NCBI GenBank assembly: GCA_900540005.1
Contig: UQEM01000007.1
Coordinates: 1 to 38,381 of the forward strand
DNA from: an uncultured Ruminococcus sp.
GTDB taxonomy: Bacteria > Bacillota > Clostridia > Oscillospirales > Ruminococcaceae
Direction: 5' to 3'
DNA length: 38,381 bases
The first letter of the stretch is position 1, and each line of letters opens with the position of its first letter. Below are positions 16,771-25,441 of the stretch, piece by piece. A program made the translations under genes and the position numbers. Under the pieces are notes generated by a model. The model made no database searches, was not told the DNA's origin, and saw only the letters and a program-made list of their open reading frames with translations.

Positions 16771-18786
16771 ATGAAAGCATTATTACTGAATTCGGGACTT
16801 GGCAGCCGAATGGGGGCGCTTACAAAAAATCAGCCCAAGTGCATGACTGAATTGACAGACGGCGAGACTATTCTCAGCCGACAGCTCCGCCTGCTGTCAG
16901 ACTGCGGAATACAGGAAGCCGTAATTACTACGGGAGCTTTTGATGAGGCTGTTGCGGAGTACTGCAAGAGCCTTGAACTGCCGCTTGATATAAGCTTTGT
17001 GAAGAATCCGCTGTACGACAGGACAAATTACATTTATTCGATTTACTGCGCGAGGGAACTGCTGCGTGATGAAGATATTGTTCTGATTCATGGCGACCTC
17101 GTTTTTGAATATTCCGTTCTGTGCGATGTTTTGCGAAACAGCGGCAGTTGCATGGCTGTGGACTGCTCGGCGGAACTGCCTGAAAAAGATTTCAAGGCGG
17201 TGGTGCGCGTCGGCATGATCGAGAAGGTCGGCATTGAATTTTTTGATGAAGCTGTGACCGCTCAGCCGCTTTATAAACTTGACCGCGAAGATTGGGCGAA
17301 GTGGCTCGAAAAGATGATCGACTACTGCGAAAGCGGCGATGAGTCCAAGCGGAAGTGCTACGCGGAAAATGCTCTTAACGAGATCCAAGGCAAAAATCTG
17401 GCTGCGCTGGACATAGGCGGCAGATTATGCGCGGAAATAGATGACCCCGACGATTTGGCAGCCGTTACCGAAAAGCTGCACAAAATCAAAAACAGGGACG
17501 TTTATATGTGCTTTTCAACGGATATGATACATAGCGGACACATAAGCATAATACAGAAAGCGGCAGGTCTTGGCAGACTTACAGTCGGAGTCCTTTCCGA
17601 TGAAGCTGTCGCGGGATATAAACGCTTTCCGCTGCTGCCGTTTTCAAAGCGCAAGATAATGTTTGAGAATATCAGCGGAGTTTACCGCGTGGTTGAGCAG
17701 AAAAAGCTTAGTTACCGCGAAAATCTTGAGAAATATCGTCCTGATATTGTGGTTCACGGCGATGACTGGACTCAGGGATTTCAGCAGCCGATCCGTGATG
17801 AGGTGATAGAGGTTCTTAACGGATACGGCGGAAAGCTTGTGGAGTTTCCGTACAGTGATGATGAGAAGTACATCGAACTTGAAAAACGTGCGCGTGCGGA
17901 GCTTTCCATGCCGTCAATGAGACGATCGCGCCTGAAAAAGGCGATATCAATGAAAGGACTTGTCACGGCTATTGAGGCTCATAGCGGGATAACAGGTCTT
18001 ATCGCCGAAAAAACTGTGGTTTACAGCGGCGGCGGAGCAAGACAGTTTGACGCGATGTGGATAAGTTCGCTGTGCGATTCTGTTATGCGCGGAAAGCCTG
18101 ACATTGAACTTGTGGATATCACCTCACGCCTGAGAACTCTTGACGATATTATGGACGTTACGACCAAACCTGTCATATTTGACGGCGATACGGGCGGATT
18201 GACCGAGCATTTTGTCTACACTGTCCGAACGCTTGAGCGAATGGGCGTGTCAATGGTGGTGATCGAGGACAAAACGGGGCTGAAAAAGAACAGCCTTTTT
18301 GGTGCGCAGGCGGCTCAGACACAGGCAGAAGTTTCCGATTTCTGCGAAAAGATACGGGCAGGCAAGAATGCACAGAAAACCGCTGATCTTATGATATGTG
18401 CAAGGATCGAGAGCCTTATTCTTGAAAAGGGAATGAACGATGCGCTGAGCCGTGCAAGAGCCTATACTGCTGCCGGAGCTGATGCGGTCATGATACACAG
18501 CCGGAAGCGTGAGCCTGACGAGGTGTTTGAGTTTGCGGAGAAATTTCGCGCGTTCGACAGTTCAACGCCTCTCGTTGTCGTGCCGACTTCGTACAGTTCG
18601 GTAACGGAGGAGGAACTGCGTGACAGAGGAGTGAATGTGGTGATATATGCAAATCAGCTCACGAGGGCGGAGATCCCCGCAATGCAGACTGCGGCAAGAC
18701 TTATACTCGAAAATCACCGCGCCAAGGAATGTGACGAGTTATGTATGCCGTTTCAGGAAATAATAAGGCTTATACCGGAGGAGTAA
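16771..18786 (+). CDS. aepX: Trifunctional nucleotidyltransferase / cytidylyltransferase-like / PEP mutase
   Basis: Three domains in 671 residues. About 1-238: nucleotidyltransferase with LLNSGLGSRMGALTKNQPKC, like the LicC/PntC group that makes CMP-choline or CMP-phosphonates. About 242-380: HxGH-type cytidylyltransferase-like domain (FSTDMIHSGH at 248-257, VVHGDDW at 327-333); the TagD-type ISTT end motif is not seen. About 386-671: phosphoenolpyruvate mutase with the hallmark EDKTGLKKNS (499-508, EDK-x5-NS) and the metal-binding FDGDTGG. PEP mutase forms the C-P bond, converting PEP to phosphonopyruvate; the equilibrium favours PEP and needs the decarboxylase two genes downstream. The middle-plus-mutase pairing is common in this family; the additional N-terminal transferase suggests built-in nucleotide activation. 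GTG/ATG choice: ATG 16771 follows GGGGGAG; ATG 16744 overlaps the previous stop and is an alternative. Confidence 0.93.
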   Translation: MKALLLNSGLGSRMGALTKNQPKCMTELTDGETILSRQLRLLSDCGIQEAVITTGAFDEAVAEYCKSLELPLDISFVKNPLYDRTNYIYSIYCARELLRDEDIVLIHGDLVFEYSVLCDVLRNSGSCMAVDCSAELPEKDFKAVVRVGMIEKVGIEFFDEAVTAQPLYKLDREDWAKWLEKMIDYCESGDESKRKCYAENALNEIQGKNLAALDIGGRLCAEIDDPDDLAAVTEKLHKIKNRDVYMCFSTDMIHSGHISIIQKAAGLGRLTVGVLSDEAVAGYKRFPLLPFSKRKIMFENISGVYRVVEQKKLSYRENLEKYRPDIVVHGDDWTQGFQQPIRDEVIEVLNGYGGKLVEFPYSDDEKYIELEKRARAELSMPSMRRSRLKKAISMKGLVTAIEAHSGITGLIAEKTVVYSGGGARQFDAMWISSLCDSVMRGKPDIELVDITSRLRTLDDIMDVTTKPVIFDGDTGGLTEHFVYTVRTLERMGVSMVVIEDKTGLKKNSLFGAQAAQTQAEVSDFCEKIRAGKNAQKTADLMICARIESLILEKGMNDALSRARAYTAAGADAVMIHSRKREPDEVFEFAEKFRAFDSSTPLVVVPTSYSSVTEEELRDRGVNVVIYANQLTRAEIPAMQTAARLILENHRAKECDELCMPFQEIIRLIPEE

Positions 18787-18788
18787 AT

Positions 18789-19904
18789 ATGCAGGAAATA
18801 ATGTTTGCAAGCGAAAATTACAGCGAATTGGTCAGGTACTTTACCAATATAAATGCTGCAAGGGTATTCCTTGTCTGCGGCAAGTCACTTGGATCGCTGA
18901 AACTTGGCAAATACTTTGATGAACTGGAAAATCGCACGGGTATCGGGATAGTGAGATTCAGCGATTTTTCGCCTAATCCAAAGTATGGGTCGGCAATAGC
19001 CGCCGCAAAGGCTTTTCGTGAGAGCAACTGCGGAGCGATAGTAGCAGTCGGCGGAGGAAGTGCGATAGATGTGGCAAAGTGCGTAAAGGCATTTGTTGGC
19101 ATGGAACTTGACAACGATTGCCTTGCACAGAGACTTGTCCCGAATAAACTGCCGTTTCTTGCAGTTCCGACAACAGCAGGCACAGGCAGCGAAGCCACGG
19201 GATTTTCTGTCATTTACAAGGACGGGGAAAAGCAGTCCGTTGAGGACGAGAGCCTTGTTCCGTCGGCTGTACTTTTTGACGCGGCTGTGTTGAAAAGTCT
19301 GCCTGAGTATCACAAAAAATCCGCAATGCTTGATGCGCTCTGTCACGCAGTTGAGGCTGCATGGTCGGTTCATTCCACGGACGAAAGCCGCGGATATTCA
19401 AGGCAGGCGATAAAACTTGTTGCGGCGAACGCAGAAGCTTACCTTTCGGGAGACAGCAAGGCTGCGGAGCAGATGATGAGAGCCGCTTATCTTGCAGGCA
19501 AGGCGATAAACATTGCCAGAACTACCGCAGGTCACGCTATGTGCTATAAGCTTACAATGATGTACGGACTTGCACACGGTCACGCGACAGCGCTCTGCAA
19601 TGAGGTGCTTATCCCGTATATGCTGAAAAATACTGACGATTGTATCGACAAAAGGGGAAAGGCTCATCTTGACGGCGTTTTTGCGGATATTGCCGAGTCT
19701 ATGGGATGTGCGACTCCGAATGAAATGGCAGAAAAATTTTCTGCACTCGTGTCGGGTCTCGGACTGGAACGTCCTGAACCGAATTCGGCGGCAGATATCG
19801 GAATACTGGCGGATTCGGTAAATGAGGACAGGCTCGGAAACTTCCCGATAAAGCTCACAAAGGATACACTTGTGACGCTGTACGGACAAATTCTGAAAGC
19901 GTAG
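18789..19904 (+). CDS. Iron-type alcohol dehydrogenase, probable phosphonoacetaldehyde reductase
   Basis: Group III (iron-dependent) alcohol dehydrogenase of 371 residues. Visible are the NAD(P)-binding GGGSAIDVAK (88-97), PTTAGTGSEATGFS (128-140) and likely metal ligands Asp182, His186 (LDALCHAVEA), His249 and His263 (GLAHGHATALC). Proteins of this family reduce phosphonoacetaldehyde to 2-hydroxyethylphosphonate in several phosphonate pathways. The position between PEP mutase (2 bases after) and the decarboxylase (9 bases before) makes that the best assignment. No transaminase is present to divert the aldehyde to 2-aminoethylphosphonate. The ribosome binding site GGAGGAG lies in the end of the upstream gene. 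Substrate is inferred from context. Confidence 0.88.
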   Translation: MQEIMFASENYSELVRYFTNINAARVFLVCGKSLGSLKLGKYFDELENRTGIGIVRFSDFSPNPKYGSAIAAAKAFRESNCGAIVAVGGGSAIDVAKCVKAFVGMELDNDCLAQRLVPNKLPFLAVPTTAGTGSEATGFSVIYKDGEKQSVEDESLVPSAVLFDAAVLKSLPEYHKKSAMLDALCHAVEAAWSVHSTDESRGYSRQAIKLVAANAEAYLSGDSKAAEQMMRAAYLAGKAINIARTTAGHAMCYKLTMMYGLAHGHATALCNEVLIPYMLKNTDDCIDKRGKAHLDGVFADIAESMGCATPNEMAEKFSALVSGLGLERPEPNSAADIGILADSVNEDRLGNFPIKLTKDTLVTLYGQILKA

Positions 19905-19913
19905 GAGGAAGGC

Positions 19914-21035
19914 ATGAAGGTTGAACGTTTGGCGGAAATGATCGGCGCTGATTTTTACACGGGAGTTCCCGACAGTCAGTTGAAGGCTCTGTGCAATTAC
20001 CTTATGAACACTTACGGAATCGACCGCAAACATCACATTATCGCGGCAAATGAGGGCAACTGCACGGCTATCGCGGCAGGATATCATCTTGCAGAGGGCA
20101 AAGTTCCTGTCGTATATATGCAGAATTCGGGAGAGGGAAATATAATTAACCCCGTTGCCTCGCTGATCAGTCAAAAAGTTTACGCTATCCCTATGCTTTT
20201 TATTATCGGCTGGCGCGGTGAGCCCGATGTTCATGACGAACCTCAGCATATTTATCAGGGAGAAGTCACGCTGAAACTTCTCGATGATATGGATATTTCC
20301 TATTTCGTGATAGGAAAGGAAACGAGTGAAGCAGAGGTCGCGGCGGCTATGGAGAATTTCCGCAAAAAACTTTCCGCAGGCGGTCAGGCGGCATTCGTGG
20401 TGCGCAGAGGAGCGCTTGAATACGGCGAAAAGGTGGCATATGCGAACGATCATACAATGCCGCGCGAGGAGGTGATCGGCCGCATTATGAGAGCGGCGGG
20501 CGAATCACCTGTTATATCGACCACGGGCAAGCCGAGCCGCGAACTTTTTGAATTGAGAGAACGCAGCGGCATGAGCCACAAGTATGACTTCCTGACAGTC
20601 GGCTCTATGGGACACGCCTCTTCAATAGCACTCGGAATTTCGCTGAATAAGCCCGAAACGCGCGTCTGGTGCATTGACGGTGACGGTGCGGCTCTTATGC
20701 ATATGGGCAGTATGGCGGTGATAGGTGCAAATTCGCCGAATATGGTTCATATAGTGTTAAACAACGAGGCTCATGAGACGGTCGGCGGAATGCCTACGGT
20801 CGCTGGTAAAATTGACTTTGCGGCAATTGCCGCCGCCTGTGGATACAGCAGTGCTGTGCGCGCGGAAACCTTTGACGAGCTTGACCGAGCGCTTAAAGAC
20901 GCGGCGCTTAGCAGGGAATTATCGTTCATTGAAGTGAAGTGCGCTTTAGGCTCTCGTTCCAACCTCGGCAGACCAACAACTTCACCGGTTGAAAATAAGC
21001 GTGATTTTATGGAGTATCTCGCTGCATTGAAATAA
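19914..21035 (+). CDS. aepY: Phosphonopyruvate decarboxylase
   Basis: Thiamine diphosphate enzyme of 373 residues, the normal family length. It decarboxylates phosphonopyruvate to phosphonoacetaldehyde, the irreversible step that pulls C-P bond formation forward. It has the catalytic Glu47 in ANEGNC, QNSGEGNIINP, the phosphonopyruvate-decarboxylase hallmark GWRGEPDVHDEPQH (99-112), and the C-terminal ThDP/Mg motif from GDGAALMHMG to LNNEAHE. That hallmark separates it from pyruvate or sulfopyruvate decarboxylases. ATG 19914 follows AGGAGGAAG. Together with the PEP mutase and reductase it completes a three-step route from PEP to hydroxyethylphosphonate. Confidence 0.94.
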   Translation: MKVERLAEMIGADFYTGVPDSQLKALCNYLMNTYGIDRKHHIIAANEGNCTAIAAGYHLAEGKVPVVYMQNSGEGNIINPVASLISQKVYAIPMLFIIGWRGEPDVHDEPQHIYQGEVTLKLLDDMDISYFVIGKETSEAEVAAAMENFRKKLSAGGQAAFVVRRGALEYGEKVAYANDHTMPREEVIGRIMRAAGESPVISTTGKPSRELFELRERSGMSHKYDFLTVGSMGHASSIALGISLNKPETRVWCIDGDGAALMHMGSMAVIGANSPNMVHIVLNNEAHETVGGMPTVAGKIDFAAIAAACGYSSAVRAETFDELDRALKDAALSRELSFIEVKCALGSRSNLGRPTTSPVENKRDFMEYLAALK

Positions 21036-21047
21036 GGAGTGATCAAA

Positions 21048-21536
21048 ATGGCAAAGAGAATCAGAGACAAAAAGGTTGAGGAATCCCTTACCGAGACGAC
21101 CAAACTATTGCAGTATAAATATATCAACGGTCAGAATCGTCTTTTCGGCGGACAGCTTATGGCGTGGATAGACGAGGTAGCGGCTCTTACGGCAATGCGC
21201 CACTGCGGTGGACTCGTTACGACCTGCGCAGTCGATACGCTGCGTTTCAAGTACGGCGCGTACCTGAACGAAGTCATCGTGCTCATAGGCAAGGTGACAT
21301 ATGTCGGAAATACGTCAATGGAAGTTCGCGTAGACACCTATGTGGAGAATATTGAAACCGGTATCAGACGCGCAATAAATCACGCGTATCTGACCTGTGT
21401 CCATGTTGACGAGGACGGAAAGCCGCTTCCCATAAAGTATGGTCTCGAAGTAAACACTCTTTCCGAGCAGGCAGAGTGGGAGGGCGGGATCAAGCGGAAT
21501 GCCGCCCGAAAGCACAGGACTGACAACGGCTATTGA
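21048..21536 (+). CDS. Acyl-CoA thioesterase, hotdog fold
   Basis: Cytosolic hotdog-fold protein of 162 residues of the acyl-CoA hydrolase (BFIT/BACH-like) type, showing NRLFGGQLMAWIDEVAALTA and the segment CAVDTLRFKYGAYLNEVI. It would hydrolyse acyl-CoA thioesters. It starts 12 bases after the decarboxylase stop with AAGGAG upstream; a GTG at 21039 is in frame but coincides with the ribosome binding site. It is the last gene of the operon, before the separate glmS promoter. A role in phosphonate metabolism is not obvious; it may be a passenger, or adjust acyl-CoA pools for a phosphonolipid. Confidence 0.87.
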   Translation: MAKRIRDKKVEESLTETTKLLQYKYINGQNRLFGGQLMAWIDEVAALTAMRHCGGLVTTCAVDTLRFKYGAYLNEVIVLIGKVTYVGNTSMEVRVDTYVENIETGIRRAINHAYLTCVHVDEDGKPLPIKYGLEVNTLSEQAEWEGGIKRNAARKHRTDNGY

Positions 21537-21612
21537 GCCTGTCCACGGAACTTGCGGCTTTGGTGATATTGCACAGCTTTGTTCGCAGTTTGCGGGATTT
21601 GCGATATTAAAA

Positions 21613-21641
21613 TTGACTTTTGGCGGATTTTATGTTATAAT
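21613..21641 (+). promoter_or_regulatory. Sigma-A promoter for glmS
   Basis: TTGACT (21613-21618), a 17-base spacer and TATAAT (21636-21641) with extended TGT. The leader is only about 57 bases, too short for the glmS ribozyme. Confidence 0.85.
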
Positions 21642-21704
21642 AAAAAAACTAAGATTTTCAGACAAGAACAGTTTTTACATTTACACATGGAAAGGATAAA
21701 ATTT

Positions 21705-23543
21705 ATGTGCGGAATCGTAGGATTTACAGGAAATCATGAGGCAGCCCCCATACTGCTGGACGGACTTTCTAAGCTTGAATACAGAGGCTATGACTCGGCA
21801 GGAATTGCCGTTCGTGACGGTAACAATGAGCCAGAGATAGTAAAGGCAAAGGGCAAGCTCAAGGTCCTCTGCGAGATGACAAACGACGGCAAGGCGATCA
21901 AGGGTACTTGCGGAATCGGTCATACACGCTGGGCAACTCACGGCGAGCCCTCCACAACAAACGCTCATCCGCATTTCAGCGATGATGAGAATGTTATCGG
22001 CGTTCACAACGGCATTATCGAGAATTATCAGGAACTCCGTGAAAAGCTTATCAAGAACGGCTACAGCTTCTACTCACAGACCGATACCGAGGTTGCGATA
22101 AAACTTGTTGACTACTACTATAAGAAGTACCTCGGAACTCCTGTTGACGCGCTTAATCACGCGCTTGTCCGTATCCGCGGCTCTTATGCGCTTGCTGTTA
22201 TGTTCAAGGACTATCCCGATGAGATATATGCTGCCCGCAAGGACAGCCCGATGATAATCGGTGTCAAGGACGGAGAGAGCTATCTTGCGTCCGATGTTCC
22301 GGCGATCCTCAAGTACACAAGAAGTATTTACTATATCGGAAACTTTGAGCTTGCAAAGCTTACCAAGGGCGAAGTCACATTCTACAACCTTGATGGTGCA
22401 GAGATACAGAAGGAAATGAAAACTATTGACTGGGACGCTGAGGCGGCAGAAAAGGGCGGTTACGAACACTTTATGCTCAAGGAGATCCATGAGCAGCCGA
22501 AGGTCATAAAGGATACTATCAATTCCGTGCTCAGAGACGGAAAGATAAGCTTTGAGGGCGTTGGTCTCACCGATGAGGAAATGAAGAATATCAGCCAGAT
22601 ATACATAGTTGCCTGTGGTTCTGCTTATCATGTCGGAATGGCTGCACAGTACGTTATCGAGTCGCTCACAAGCATAAATGTGCGCGTAGAGCTTGCCTCT
22701 GAGTTCAGATACCGCGAAATGAAACTCATTCCGAACAGCCTTGTGATAGTAGTCAGCCAGTCGGGCGAGACTGCCGATACACTTGCAGCTCTCAGAATGG
22801 CTAAGGAAAAGGGTATCAAGACAATGGGCATAGTTAACGTTGTCGGTTCTTCGATCGCAAGAGAGGCTGATAATGTATTCTATACGCTTGCGGGCCCTGA
22901 GATATCTGTTGCAACCACCAAGGCATATAGCTGCCAGCTTGTTGCGTCATATCTGCTTGCAATGCAGTTTGCCAAGGTAAGAGATGAGATAACAGAAGAA
23001 CGCTACAACGAGCTTATTGCCGATATTGTTACTATCCCAGAGAAGATAGAGCAGATACTCGGCGACAAGGAGAGGATCCAGTGGTTTGGCGCAAAGCTCA
23101 CCAGTATCAAGGACGCTTTCTTTATCGGACGCGGCATAGATTACGCAATTGGTCTTGAGGGCAGCCTTAAACTCAAGGAAGTAAGCTACATTCACTCTGA
23201 GGCTTACGCGGCAGGCGAACTGAAGCACGGCCCTATCAGCCTTATTGAGGACGGTACTGTTGTATTCAGCATTGTTACACAGAACAGACTTTACGAGAAA
23301 ACTGTCAGCAACATGGTCGAGGTCAAGAGCCGCGGCGCTAAGCTGTTCGGTCTTACAAGCTACGGAAACTATGCAATGGAGGATATTGCCGATTTTACGG
23401 TATATGTGCCTAAGATAGACAATCTCTTTGCAGGAAGTCTTGCGGTAATCCCGCTCCAGCTCCTTTCATACTACGTTTCGGTAGGTAAGGGATTTGATGT
23501 GGATAAGCCGAGAAATCTTGCCAAGAGCGTTACCGTTGAATAA
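21705..23543 (+). CDS. glmS: Glutamine-fructose-6-phosphate aminotransferase (isomerizing)
   Basis: Makes glucosamine-6-phosphate from fructose-6-phosphate and glutamine, the first step to UDP-GlcNAc for peptidoglycan and glycans. The 612-residue protein starts MCGIVGF, and Cys2 becomes the N-terminal nucleophile after Met removal; this fixes the start at 21705 (with AAAGGA upstream) although the frame is open further upstream. The glutaminase domain (1 to about 220) has GHTRWATHGEPS and HNGIIENY. Two sugar isomerase domains follow (about 290-420 and 460-600) with VSQSGETADTLAAL and the C-terminal KPRNLAKSVTVE. The nitroreductase gene follows 12 bases later. Confidence 0.96.
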   Translation: MCGIVGFTGNHEAAPILLDGLSKLEYRGYDSAGIAVRDGNNEPEIVKAKGKLKVLCEMTNDGKAIKGTCGIGHTRWATHGEPSTTNAHPHFSDDENVIGVHNGIIENYQELREKLIKNGYSFYSQTDTEVAIKLVDYYYKKYLGTPVDALNHALVRIRGSYALAVMFKDYPDEIYAARKDSPMIIGVKDGESYLASDVPAILKYTRSIYYIGNFELAKLTKGEVTFYNLDGAEIQKEMKTIDWDAEAAEKGGYEHFMLKEIHEQPKVIKDTINSVLRDGKISFEGVGLTDEEMKNISQIYIVACGSAYHVGMAAQYVIESLTSINVRVELASEFRYREMKLIPNSLVIVVSQSGETADTLAALRMAKEKGIKTMGIVNVVGSSIAREADNVFYTLAGPEISVATTKAYSCQLVASYLLAMQFAKVRDEITEERYNELIADIVTIPEKIEQILGDKERIQWFGAKLTSIKDAFFIGRGIDYAIGLEGSLKLKEVSYIHSEAYAAGELKHGPISLIEDGTVVFSIVTQNRLYEKTVSNMVEVKSRGAKLFGLTSYGNYAMEDIADFTVYVPKIDNLFAGSLAVIPLQLLSYYVSVGKGFDVDKPRNLAKSVTVE

Positions 23544-23555
23544 GGAGAGCTTGTT

Positions 23556-24074
23556 ATGAGTTTTCTTGAACTTGCAAAGGAAAGATACTCCGTCCGCAAA
23601 TTTCAGGACAGAGAAATAGCACAGTCGGATATGGATAAGATACTTGAGGCGGCAAATGTTGCTCCAACAGGCTGCAATTATCAGCCGCAGAGGATATACG
23701 TTGTAAAAAGCGAGGAAAATCTTGCAAAGCTTAACGAACTCTGCAAGTGTATTTTCGGTGCAAAGACAGTGCTCATGTTTACATACAGAACTGACGAGGA
23801 GTGGCACAATCCTCTCGAAAAAGGCGCACATTCCGGTATTCAGGACGTGAGCATAGTTGCTGCGCACGCTATGTTCGAGGCTTGGGAACTTGGTATAGGC
23901 AGTTGTTGGGTGAATTATTTCCCCAATTCAAAGATAGAGGAGGCTTTCGGACTCCCCGAAAATGAGAAGCTCGTGCTCCTTATGCCTATCGGTTATCCTG
24001 CAGAGGACGCAAAGCCGCTCGAAAGTATGCATTTTCCGTGTAAGCCGATAGAGGATACGGTAAAATATATCTGA
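23556..24074 (+). CDS. Nitroreductase family flavoprotein
   Basis: FMN-dependent oxidoreductase of 172 residues. It shows the family opening RYSVRKFQDREI, the flavin-contact region ANVAPTGCNYQPQRIYVV, and GIGSCWVNYF followed by LVLLMPIGYPAED near the end. It may reduce nitro compounds or quinones; the natural substrate cannot be told. It is probably cotranscribed with glmS (12-base gap, ribosome binding site AAGGAG) and ends at a strong terminator. Confidence 0.88.
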   Translation: MSFLELAKERYSVRKFQDREIAQSDMDKILEAANVAPTGCNYQPQRIYVVKSEENLAKLNELCKCIFGAKTVLMFTYRTDEEWHNPLEKGAHSGIQDVSIVAAHAMFEAWELGIGSCWVNYFPNSKIEEAFGLPENEKLVLLMPIGYPAEDAKPLESMHFPCKPIEDTVKYI

Positions 24075-24089
24075 GGATCCACCAATATA

Positions 24090-24128
24090 AAAACAGGCAC
24101 AGACGATCAATTTGTCTGTGCCTGTTTT
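24090..24128. terminator. Bidirectional intrinsic terminator
   Basis: A 15-bp perfect stem (AAAACAGGCACAGAC with GTCTGTGCCTGTTTT) with a 9-base loop and A/T runs on both flanks. It separates the convergent nitroreductase (+) and MetE-like (-) genes. Confidence 0.93.
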
Positions 24129-24135
24129 GAGTTAT

Positions 24136-24184
24136 AACCTGTCCACATAGAAATCGTATACGGGATTTTCTGTGCGGACAGGTT
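24136..24184 (-). terminator. Second hairpin downstream of MetE-like gene
   Basis: AACCTGTCC (24136-24144) pairs with GGACAGGTT (24176-24184). The helix continues through ACA/TGT and AGAAATC/GATTTTCT with single-base bulges, forming a long 49-base hairpin just past the stop of the minus-strand gene. It lacks a T-run. Confidence 0.6.
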
Positions 24185-24198
24185 CTTATATATGGAGA

Positions 24199-25308
24199 TT
24201 ACGACCAGATGTCCTCTGCTGTTGATTTTACGAGAGCCACCTTTGCCCACTGTTCATCTTCTGTGAGCTTGTTTCCAATTTCGCATGAAGCAAAACCACA
24301 CTGCGGACTGAGGCAAATATGGTCAAGCGGAATATAATCAGAAGCCGATCTGACTCTGCCGATAAGATCGCTCTTGTTTTCGAGTTTAGGCGACTTTGTT
24401 GTGACAAGTCCGAGAACGACTCTTTTTCCGTCAGGAATGTTTGCGAGCGGCTTGAATCCGCCAGAACGCTCATCATCGAATTCGAGATAGAATGCGTCAA
24501 CATTTTCTCGTGCAAGGAGAGTCTGTGCAACTGCGTCATAAGCTCCGCTGCTTGCGTAGGTAGAGTGGAAGTTTCCGCGGCAGACGTGGGTTGCTATCGT
24601 GAGATCATCGGGTTTGCCTTCGATAGCAAGATTGTTTATGCGCAGGAGTTGTTCCTTGATCTTTTCAAGCCCTGCCTCGTCAGTGCCGAAAAATTCCTTT
24701 GCGCGCGAATCCACGAGCATTCCCCATGAACAGTCGTCAAACTGGAGATTGCGGCAGCCTGCATCATAGAGGTCGCGTATAACCTTTTTGTAGCCGTTTG
24801 CGATATCCTGAATGAGATCTTCCGTGCTTGAATAGTATTTGCTTGTATTTTCAAGAGCAAAAGGCATTATCATCTGCTCAAGGAACTGTGCAGGCGCAGG
24901 GATAGTCTGCTTGGCAACGGTGTTTTCGTCCTCAAACTGCTTTACGAATTTGAAATGTTCAACAAACGGGTGCTTGTCCACGCTTACCTTCCCTGTGAGG
25001 TAGGTATCATCTATCATTGCAGCTTCGCCGACAAAGGGCAGACCTGTTTTGGTTTTTGAGTGACCAACGCCGTTGAATCCCCACATAAAGTCGAGATGCC
25101 ATGTAGCGCGTCTGAACTCGCCGTCTGTGATCGCGTAAAGTCCCGCAGCTTTCTGCTTTTCAATGAGTTCGGTTATGCACTTGTCCTCAACAGCTTTAAG
25201 CTGTTCTGCGCTGATTTTGCCGTTTTCAAAGTCCTGACGTGCGGTTTTAAGTTCCTGCGGTCTGAGGAAGCTGCCGACGGTATCATATCTGAACGGAATT
25301 TTTGCCAT
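24199..25308 (-). CDS. MetE-like (cobalamin-independent) methionine synthase family protein
   Basis: A 369-residue protein of the YxjG/YxjH type, equal to the C-terminal catalytic barrel of MetE. It probably transfers a methyl group to homocysteine or a related thiol; these short forms can use donors other than folate. Zinc ligands appear conserved: His and Cys in THVCRGNFHS, Glu in YLEFDDE and Cys in SPQCGFASCE. The N-terminus MAKIPFRYDTVGSFLRP is typical. It has its own promoter and lies downstream of metY-lysR on the same strand, consistent with methionine/sulfur metabolism. Confidence 0.9.
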   Translation of the reverse strand: MAKIPFRYDTVGSFLRPQELKTARQDFENGKISAEQLKAVEDKCITELIEKQKAAGLYAITDGEFRRATWHLDFMWGFNGVGHSKTKTGLPFVGEAAMIDDTYLTGKVSVDKHPFVEHFKFVKQFEDENTVAKQTIPAPAQFLEQMIMPFALENTSKYYSSTEDLIQDIANGYKKVIRDLYDAGCRNLQFDDCSWGMLVDSRAKEFFGTDEAGLEKIKEQLLRINNLAIEGKPDDLTIATHVCRGNFHSTYASSGAYDAVAQTLLARENVDAFYLEFDDERSGGFKPLANIPDGKRVVLGLVTTKSPKLENKSDLIGRVRSASDYIPLDHICLSPQCGFASCEIGNKLTEDEQWAKVALVKSTAEDIWS

Positions 25309-25383
25309 ATTGTAATACCTCTGCTTTCTTTGAAGTCTGACCCGTCCGAATTAATGTGGTCGGGCCATGTTTGCTGTAACTAC

Positions 25384-25412
25384 ATTATAGCATTGGTGAC
25401 TGCCATTGTAAA
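25384..25412 (-). promoter_or_regulatory. Promoter for MetE-like gene
   Basis: On the minus strand: TTTACA (25407-25412), a 17-base spacer and TATAAT (25384-25389) with extended TGC. The -35 word is the same TTTACA as at metY. No T-box or SAM riboswitch was recognised in the leader of about 70 bases, which holds one imperfect hairpin. Confidence 0.78.
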
Positions 25413-25441
25413 ATACATATTATTTGCGGTTCACGATAGTT

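Noticed and set aside
19398..20453. 351-residue frame on the minus strand
   Set aside because: It is opposite the decarboxylase and reductase genes, has no family motif or ribosome binding site, and follows the codon pattern of the + strand genes.
21537..21704. glmS ribozyme upstream of glmS
   Set aside because: The promoter at 21613-21641 leaves a leader of only about 57 bases without the conserved core or pseudoknots; the ribozyme needs more than 100 bases.
25309..25383. SAM riboswitch or T-box before the MetE-like gene
   Set aside because: The leader is about 70 bases with one imperfect hairpin and no T-box sequence or SAM-I core.
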